64,000 nucleotides of DNA, from contig CM073203.1 of the NCBI GenBank assembly GCA_037042915.1, forward strand, positions 3,152,105 to 3,216,104. Reading direction: 5' to 3'. The stretch's first letter is position 1. Each line of letters opens with the position of its first letter. The translations under genes and the position numbers were made by a program. Under the pieces are notes generated by a model, which was not told the DNA's origin, did not search any database, and was given only the letters and a program-made list of their open reading frames with translations. Below are positions 56,132-64,000 of this stretch, piece by piece. Origin of the DNA: Auricularia sp. M13. Taxonomy: Eukaryota > Basidiomycota > Agaricomycetes > Auriculariales > Auriculariaceae.

Positions 56132-59100
56132 TACTCTTTTGTGGTACGGTCGTGAGTATTTTATATATGTACCTGGCCGGATACTGTAGTTCTCGCGGAC
56201 CGCAACCTCGCAGCCTGAGCGGCTCCTAGCATCTGCAAGAAGCCCACATCGTGCTCCATGTCATCATCTCCACTCGCTGTAAATTCAGTTCACTGCTGTC
56301 TGACATGCGAAGTGATCCCCCTCATAGCTTAACGCTAATGTAAATGAATCATTGCTGAGACTCGGACATACAGCAGCCCCGGTGAAGCTTGATCGCCAGT
56401 ACAAAATCTGAATTGAGGCCCTGGCAACACCAAAGCAGGCCGATCGCGAGCTACCAGTTTTTACAAAGCGCGCGAGCGAGCGCCAGAATCGAACGAGGGA
56501 GCGCAGCCCGCCATTGCAAGCTCGTTCTGAGCGCTGCGGAACTCGCGGCGAATCGGGAAAATTTGGCCGCCGGCGAGCGGTGGGGGAAACCGGCATTGAA
56601 ACAACGGCGATAAAACGCACCCTTATAGTTTGAGTTGCGCGGTTGCGAGCTTGTCACGGACGAGAGAGCGGCGTCGCTAAGCGTGGAATTATAGGCGGAT
56701 CGCGCGCTGCTCGCTCGCGAAGTACTGCGCGGGCCCTACGCGCATCGTCTCATCTCGAGCCGAAGCCGAGCGTCTGGTGAAATGGCGAGCGAACATGAGG
56801 CCCATGGTGACCATCTTCGACCGGCTTGGAGTCCCGCGCACTCGATCGCGGACTGTTTCGGGTGCGGGCGCGTCGCAAATGCTGCGTTTGGCACCGCGGT
56901 GCTGCAGTCGTCGTCTCGTCTGGTTCGGCAAACTTCAGCGCGGGATCAATGACAAGAACTGAGGAAACGTACTCGAGACCCACGACAGCGTGCCTCGATA
57001 CCGCGGGCGTGAGCCCCTTGATTCCTGCGCGACGCGCGTCGCTGGAACGGTCGAGCAATAATGCGTGAGCTGCACACGGCAACGCGACGCAGACCCGTTC
57101 ACAATAGAAGTTGCTGACGCTGCGGCCGCGCGAGCAGAAGGCGGGGTCCGATGCGCACAGAGGAATGCGTCAGCATTTCCTGCGAACGATCACTGCGCGC
57201 CGCGGCGTTGGGAGGATCCCGGGCGCGAACGAACCCCCGGCTGCGCAAGAAGGGTACGCGACGCTGGCTAGTAGGTCGACGCACCGTGCAGCAGCTGGTC
57301 CAATGTACTGGCGGGTCGATGACTGCGCAGCCACAGATGAGCGGGCGGGGATGGCGGTTGCGCGCAGGCCGTGGGTGGGATCTGACGCGGATCCGGAGAA
57401 CGTCAGCGCGCTGCTCTTCGCGCGGGATGCAAATGGCGCCAAGGCAGGGCCAGAGCGTTGTATGATGCACAGGGACAGCGCGTCCGGCGCAACGAGTGCG
57501 TCGCGACCTCTGCCGGTGACACGGTATGACAGCGCGGTATCCTATCCGAGCAGTTTTGGCGCTGTTGTCGTTGCCGCTCAGGTTGACGGGCAAGACTATA
57601 GAATGTCCAATGGCGAGCGCGCCTCCCGCGGCGTGCCAAGACGCATGCGCAGGAGATAGCCCTGTCGGTCGTGCCGTAGACGGACAATCAGACGGCTCTG
57701 CCGCGGCGAGACGCCGTCAAAGTATGCGTAGACGAGCACAACGAGCTGCGCGTGTAGGAGGAACAGCCTGCGACAACTGAAGACGGCGTGGAGCATGTCG
57801 ACTATGGGGGTACGTGGGCGAGCGCGTGCGAGCGTTGTGGAGGACTGATAAGTTTCGCGATGACAACGAAGAACAGGCGCAGCCCCGCGAGTCCAGCTGC
57901 TCAGCGCTGCGCATCTTCGCGCGGTACAACAGGCCGCCGGACAACGACGGTGCTACCCGTGCCTCGGCGCGTTGTCTAGACCGAAAACACGTCCAGGTGG
58001 ACGCAATCGCGATGAAGACCGAAGTCTGGAGCGGGCGAGAGGATGCCGAGCGCGAAAGTGCGCCCGCGCCTGTCGCTGGCCAGTATTCGCGGTTTGGCGT
58101 GGTCACTGGTCAGAGCCAAAAACTGCGAAGCGGAGTTTGGGTCGGACGCCCATCTACAGCGTAATCTGATCTCCGGCGAATTGTCGCACCCTGCCAGCCA
58201 GTAATCAGTTATATTTTGAGTCCATGAGTGTACGACCGATGAATCGGAAGCTGTGCACGCTCGCTGGAATGCCGAGGGAACATACATCTCCCATGAGTGA
58301 TATGTATACCCTGTGCAGCTGACCGAACCGTCAGGGCATCAGAGTCGGGTCACGAAGGCATAGAACTGGTGTGCCTATTGCAATAGCATAGGATCCTCAG
58401 CCTTAAGGAGCGCGCCATTTCGGGCAACGAAGTACTCGCATCCCGTTGCTTAGCAGATAATGAGGGCGAGGAAAAATGGGAATTCCTCCCAGCTAAGTCG
58501 TCCCCGTGTGCTTATATATGCCAGGGCAGATGGTCCGCAAGCCGAGGGTATTCGCTGCGGCATTCCGCGCGGTTCATCATCTCAATCTCATGGGCTATAC
58601 TAGGTTTTCGTCATCTCGAATCCGCTGGAACAATATGTGTTCGATCGATATAATGGGCTCCAGGGTGGCACGGCGCCCGCGCGACTCAGGTTTGTCAATT
58701 GCTCTCTGCGTAACAGGGGTTGCCACACCGACATTTCGCCCGCGAAAGATGTGCGGGTCTCTTCCAGTGACTGATGAAGGACCAGCGGCCCCAAGGCGCC
58801 GCTCAGGCTTTGATGCGCGGAATGCAGCAGGCGCGAAAGGATGGCTGGGCGCGGGCGCTGGGGAATCGGATGGTGCGAAGTTTCCGGCGCGAGCAGCGCG
58901 CGTCAGACGTTCATGCCGGGATGATGCCGTCGAACGACGGCGCAGGAAGTATTCGACCCCAGAAACGTCGGTTGGGCGAGACATTATCAGAGCACCAGTA
59001 ACAGGCGCGTCGTTCGTGGAGTGGGTGGGCCGCAGTGTCAGGCAATGATATTCCAGAGCGCGGGTATTGCCCACGCCGTAGCGTTCACGTGGAGTCGACG

Positions 59101-62100
59101 GGGCGCTGTTGGTGAGCCCGTAATGCGCGCGTGCAAGGACGCGCGGCTTGGCTCTTGAATAGTTTCGAGACAAAGTGCGTTCGCGGCCCGAAACTCCGCT
59201 GCGCGCTCTTGGCTCTGACCGCCATGTACCAAGTTCAACACGCGACGACGCGGGCGCCGAGTGCACGCAGCCGCTGCTGCTGCGTCTTTCCGCGAAATGT
59301 CAGTGCGGCTTGTCTTTGCCGCGTTCCTGCGTGCTCACTGGTATCGGACAGAGTCGGCGAGCACAACGGTCGTTCTGCAGCGCGTCAGGTGGTGTATAGT
59401 GGCTCAAAGCTTCTCCGTTGACGCGTCAGGTTGTGCAGAATGCCGCGCCTGATGCATCGAAGGTGCGTCTGCTTCTGCAGCATACCGCGATCAGCTCGCG
59501 CTAACGCCACCGCGCTCAGCTCTCTTCGGGCTCGCTCGCGCGGTTCATCAACGTCCCAACCGGCGCGCTGCGCACTGAAGAGGCGATATAGACCTCTGGC
59601 TTGCGTGCACGCCGCCGAGAGGGCCGCTGGGGTACAACTTCGATCGCACCCGCGGATGCTCTGGAGTCCGCTTCCCCGCGAGAATGAGGTGCACACGACG
59701 CCGGCGCTTGCGCGGTGCCCGCGAATATACGGCTTGGGCTTGCCGCGCGCCGGCCGCTCGTGATTCCGCTGCACCGTCGCCCTCCCCGCGTTCAACTCTG
59801 GCGGCACCTCCGTGTACCGCGCTCGTGCAACGCCACTGCCGCACGTCTCCTCACGGGCTGCGGGCGCGCGCTTTCCGAATGCAACGCTCAAGCCGTGCCC
59901 CCGCTATGGACTGCGGGCTGCTCGAGATAAAGGTGTACTGGTGCGCCCTTAGTTTTACTGCCCGCTCGGCACTGTGCTCATTGCGGCTTCGTCCAGCGTG
60001 CAGCTTGTGCGCTAGACACCCGTGCGTGTCAGCGACTGTCGACCTCGGCGATGCCCTAGCGCGCGCTCTGCGCCCGCGGATGCACGCACGCCGTGTAATT
60101 CCGTCGACGCGCCCGAAGGAGAACGAGCAGGCCGACTCCACACCCGTCGTTCCGGACGCACTTCGCTCTGGATTGACCACTTTCCGTCCCCTGAGCGAGC
60201 AATGCTGGTCCAATATGGGTGCAATAACCTGATGTGTAAAGTGGTTTAACCAGCACGTCTCCAAGTAAGACCGTCAGCCAATCTGTGTGAGTTGTAGACG
60301 GGCAGACGGCGGGTGTAGCAGATGACGAGAGCGAGGTAGCGAGGGTGAGCGTCGTCCCTGCGGAAGACACTAGGCTCCTTTATAGTCGTTCTGCTGGATA
60401 ATTTCGCGGCCCGAGAACTCATTGCCAACGCTGCGCTGGGATGACGTTCGCGCAATCTGGGTGCAGTAGAAATCACGCCGCTCCGCTCGATTATGAGGCA
60501 TCATCTTTGAGACCCCCCAATCTCATCATCAGTCATCTCTTTGAACTGAAACCATAAACTGTACAGTCGCCGCAAAGGTGACCTCTGACCAACAGCTGCC
60601 CGGGATCGGACCGAGGCGCCCGCTCCGCTTTTCTGCTTTCGACCACGACGCGCGCGCTGTGCCGTCCGTTCACCACCAGCCGGCTGAGCCTGCGCACGCG
60701 ATTGTCTGTGCGGGTAGGCTTGCGCACTTTAATCAGAGTCCAAGCTGACGCGTTTCGAGCAGGACTCGCGCTCATGATTTTGCTGAGCTCGGACGCCGCC
60801 TGGATGGTATTATGCAATTACCGTTGGTGTGTGCTCTACATCGACGCGCGCTTGGGTGGGTCTGACTCCTTGGCTGCCTTGTAGGCTCTACCGAGACGCG
60901 CGGCGCCGTGCACGGCGTCTGACCTGTGCGTTGCCCCCGCCGTGCCGCTCGTCGTCTACCGGCGCTGAATTCACAGCCTAAAAACGTACGTACTCGTGCA
61001 TTGCGTTGTGCGAGTCAGAACGTGTCAGGATGCTCATTGCTCGTTTTATATAATCGTCTGTCGGACCTCGTCGTGTCGGACGGTCAAACGAGCTTATGCC
61101 GCTTCACCGACACCCCGCTGCTGTCACTACAGCAGCCCCAAGCGCGGCCTCGTCGATCAGCCTACCCCGGCGTCGCCCACAACCACCGCGAGCTCGTGCG
61201 CGAAGCAAGAGATACACACCGCTCGCGCAATGCGCATATGCCGTTCAGTTCGCGCGGCAACGAACTTCTACACCACTACAGACCGCATCGCATGTAGCGC
61301 CGCCACGCGGCGCCTACGCAGGTGTCGTGGCGCTGCCATTCAGCATCAGCCTCGTCGGCGCCGGCGCACGTTTCGAAGGCCATCGCAGCGCCGCCGTCGA
61401 TAACACCCGTTGGGGCTGCACCCCGTCCCTCTGTGCTGCCTACGACGCGGCGTGCCCACCACGCGCGCGTCTTTCGCGCAATAACAAGGTCGTCGTCGCT
61501 CAGCCTCGCGCTTGGCCGCGCGCGTGTCACTTCGTACTGCCCGCAACGACGGAGTCTGCGGCGACGTGCGCAGCCGCGAGGGCTCGCTCCGCCGCCGCGT
61601 CAACAGAGCTGAACGTCGGCATTGGCGCTGCCCCCTCGCTCGCTCCGTCCATGGCCAGTTCGACCGTCGACAAGGGCCCTGCCCGCGCCAGAGTACGCTC
61701 ACATCCCTCTTCCGCTTCTCCGCCTCCGTCTCGCGCGCCCGTGCTGCCCGGCTGGCAGCGGGTCGGGAAGAGTGCGCCGTGCCGTAAACCACTAAGGCGG
61801 AGCGCCTAAAAAATCTGGGTGGTGTGCCGCTACCGTCTACCGCGCTGGTCCGCGCTCGCCTCTGAATCCAGCACCGTTGGATCGAACGATGCGGATGCAC
61901 TTTCGCCCAGCGCTCGGCAGCCAACCGCGGGTTGGATGGCGCGTGCGCCCGCGCGGCGTGCTCGTTCGTCAACATCGTGACCAACCAGTCCATCGAGTGC
62001 TTCTTCAACGGCGCGCGCCGTCCCCGCGCCCAGCAGCATCAACTTCATCGCCGACCGCGGCGCCTGCATTATAACACGCTCGCTCGTCACCAGCGCCGTC

Positions 62101-63180
62101 GTCGCTGGAGTACAGACGACCGCTACTGGCGACGACCCGAACTAGTGCGCCCTGGCACTGCGGTGCGCTGTGCGCTCCCCATCCGCTGGTCACGCAAGGT
62201 CGAGCGCACGCACATATAGGCGTCCACGGTCCAGGCGCGACCACCAGCGCGCGGGCGGTGACGTTGGCTCCAGAAGGCCGTACTGGTCCGGGGTCGTGAC
62301 TGCGTCGCCGACTCTGCGAACCACAACCGCAACCTGCGCGCCGGCTCTGTGCTAACCGCTCTCGTCACCGTCGTCGTCGTCGTTGGCCCGTTACCACTTG
62401 ATTCCACGCCCAGTGCGACTCGCAAGCCAGCGCACGGACAGAAAGACGTAGGCGCGGGCAGTGGTCACTTTGAGGTCCCGTGCACGCAGTCGCCGTCCGT
62501 GGAGTGGACTGCGCGCTGGGCTTTGTGTCTGTGTGTGTGTATCTGCGCGCGCACTGAAGCTCTGCCATCCGCTGCGGCCAACGCGTCCGTTTGCGTGCGT
62601 CGACGTGCGGCGGGTGTCGGATAGGATTGTTTCGCGCTGCCCGGGCGTACTGCCCACCGTCGGGCTCTATGGAGCCGGGGAGCGTACGGCGCAGCAGCCA
62701 TCGTACCGAGTCCGGCGGCATCTGGTAGCGAACGTCTTGTGCGTGGGCGGTATAGCTATGCTCTGGAGTCTGGGAGACATCGGTTCTGTGGCCTGGGGGC
62801 CTCGGTTCCTGCGCGTGTAGTGTGTTAGATGTGAGCATGTGACGGTCCGGCTACAGTCCGGCTTAGGTTAGCGAGCCGGTCCGGGTGAATGAACTTGACC
62901 TCGTACCACCACCCCCGCCGCGGTTGTCGTTGTCCGATGCTGGTGCCATGTGACTTGCAGGTCTACTGGCTGACAAGTGGGTTTGATGAAGCCCCGACAG
63001 TTTATTCGCCATTGCCGGCCCCTCCCATGGCCTTTCGGCTTGCTATCCGTGTTTGCACATGCATCCACGCTGTCCACACCGACCGCCTCTGCATCACTAT
63101 CAGCCTGCCTGGGGGCCTAGTCATATGGGCTGCATTGTTCGAGTACCGGCCACACGTCATGTGTGGGCAACACAAAGTTA
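56132..63180 (+). repeat. GC-rich segmental duplication, copy 2, right part
   Basis: From about 56,380 it matches 36,300-44,000 of copy 1; 56,132-56,379 has no counterpart there. It shares its right edge CAACACAAAGTTA with copy 1 and lacks three blocks present in copy 1. No gene is recognised. Long open frames recur at the same places in both copies on both strands, which reflects base composition and shared ancestry rather than selection. Confidence 0.8.
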
Positions 63181-63526
63181 CCCTTGGGTATCTGGGCAAG
63201 ACGCCTGATGAGTGACGACACCGAATACCTACTGCTTCAACCAGTGGGTTAGCTATGACGAGCTGCTGCCCACCGTCCTGTCTCTGCTGAACAACTGGGA
63301 GAAAAACTTGTTCATCGAGGTGTTGCAAGTGCACCCAAATCACACCAAAGATATTCCTCGCCATGCGCGCCTTAATGAAGGCGAGCATATGAACATGGGC
63401 CGGACTGGCTATGACTGCAATGGCATCCATCGTCATACAGCCCTGGCTTGTGCGCGGGTTGTACTGCGGATCTGAGCTGCCAGATCCTATCCTCCAACTG
63501 CGAACCGAATCCCAGAAATACTACCT

Positions 63527-63582
63527 CTTAATATGTCGCCTGATCCTCTTAATATGTCACTCGATCCTGATGGTATCAGGAT
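63527..63582. repeat. Leader-hairpin repeat 3 (tandem leaders)
   Basis: Two leaders in a row (TTAATATGTCGCC, then TTAATATGTCACTC) followed by ATCCTGAT-GGT-ATCAGGAT, a perfect 8-bp arm pair at 63,564-63,582. Confidence 0.7.
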
Positions 63583-63762
63583 GAAAAGCTTCCAGGGGAC
63601 GCAATATCGGAGATAGCCGCTCGGCAGAACGACAGAAAATTATCGACGCCCTCAGGAACCATTCCGGAGTTGGTGCCGGAATTTTGTGTGGCCCGCGGCA
63701 GGCTGCGTGCAAAGCGCCTTTCGGCCTTGTCCATCAGGGTTAGGTTAATGCTCATAGATGCC

Positions 63763-63800
63763 TATTAATATGTCGCCTTTCTTTGATGACATCAAAGAAA
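63763..63800. repeat. Leader-hairpin repeat 4
   Basis: TTAATATGTCGCC leader followed by TTTCTTTGAT-GAC-ATCAAAGAAA, a perfect 10-bp arm pair (63,778-63,800). Confidence 0.7.
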
Positions 63801-63956
63801 ATCGCTGCTGGAGGGGGGGTATCACACGCTATGACCTAGAATAAAAAGTTCCCATATAGCGCAAGGTCTTAAGAAACTTCTGTAGTTGGTCCGAGAATTT
63901 TCTGATGAATATATATCTCAGGGGAAAATGGCGAAAATAATGGTGTATTCTGGCCA

Positions 63957-64000
63957 GCTCCAGCAAACCAGCAAACCAGCAAACCAGCAAACCAGCAAAT
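63957..64000. repeat. CCAGCAAA microsatellite at the window edge
   Basis: About five direct copies of the 8-bp unit CCAGCAAA. The array continues to, and probably past, the end of the window. Confidence 0.85.

Larger units (their letters stand above)
63181..64000. other. Region beyond the second duplication, with hairpin repeats
   Basis: A frame at 63,212-63,475 (starting at GTG, not ATG) contains YCFNQWVSYDELLPTVLSLL and may be a fragment of an unknown protein. Then come two leader-hairpin repeats and a terminal 8-bp microsatellite. No complete gene is seen before the window ends. Confidence 0.45.

Noticed and set aside
63738-63748. Telomere repeat (AGGGTTAGG)
   Set aside because: Only one and a half units are present within unrelated sequence; no array follows.

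Overview
The window looks like nuclear DNA of a filamentous basidiomycete, probably an agaricomycete. The real genes are GC-rich and broken by many short introns (about 44-86 nt, GT...AG). The gene content is fungal: a secreted sedolisin, an expanded F-box family, and Copia, MULE, Ngaro-like and LINE elements. Most of the 64 kb is mobile or duplicated DNA. Host genes are few and no tRNA or rRNA was seen. I cannot name the species.

Layout. 1-4.7 kb is accessory DNA: a GGC/AGC triplet tract, a 430-bp fold-back element, a decayed membrane-protein gene, a 445-bp hAT-like MITE with an 8-bp target duplication, and the 3' end of a LINE. 5.5-8.6 kb is an intact 11-exon gene for a secreted sedolisin (S53 peptidase) with an unusually long Pro-rich linker. 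9.1-10.4 kb (minus) is the better-preserved paralogue of the decayed membrane-protein gene, so the two flank the peptidase in inverted orientation. 11,447-19,578 is a complete 8.1-kb DNA transposon of Mutator (MULE) type, with ~0.7-kb inverted repeats and a perfect 9-bp target duplication. Its long multi-exon gene joins a DDE/SWIM transposase to a Ulp1-type cysteine protease.

21,490-26,814 is a complete, very young Copia element on the minus strand. Its two 232-bp LTRs look identical and it has a 5-bp target duplication. It landed in the ~54-bp gap between two head-to-head F-box genes: a relic on the minus strand and an intact 535-aa gene on the plus strand. A second head-to-head F-box locus lies at 31-32 kb, with its plus-strand partner decayed.

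27.4-63.2 kb is a large direct segmental duplication. The F-box block 27,380-29,594 recurs at 45,282-47,653. The GC-rich block of about 34.2-44.0 kb recurs at about 48.6-63.2 kb. The second copy was later interrupted by a 5.3-kb Ngaro-like tyrosine-recombinase retrotransposon (50,787-56,131) with split direct repeats and two introns, and by a 153-bp insertion in an F-box gene. Just beyond the right end of each copy (44.7-45.0 and 63.5-63.8 kb) are short repeats with a constant leader followed by a hairpin whose arms differ between copies but always pair.

The strongest candidates for something not widely described are the transposase-Ulp1 element, the variable-arm hairpin repeats and the intron-bearing Ngaro-like element. 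All exon models were built by eye from splice signals and frame continuity.
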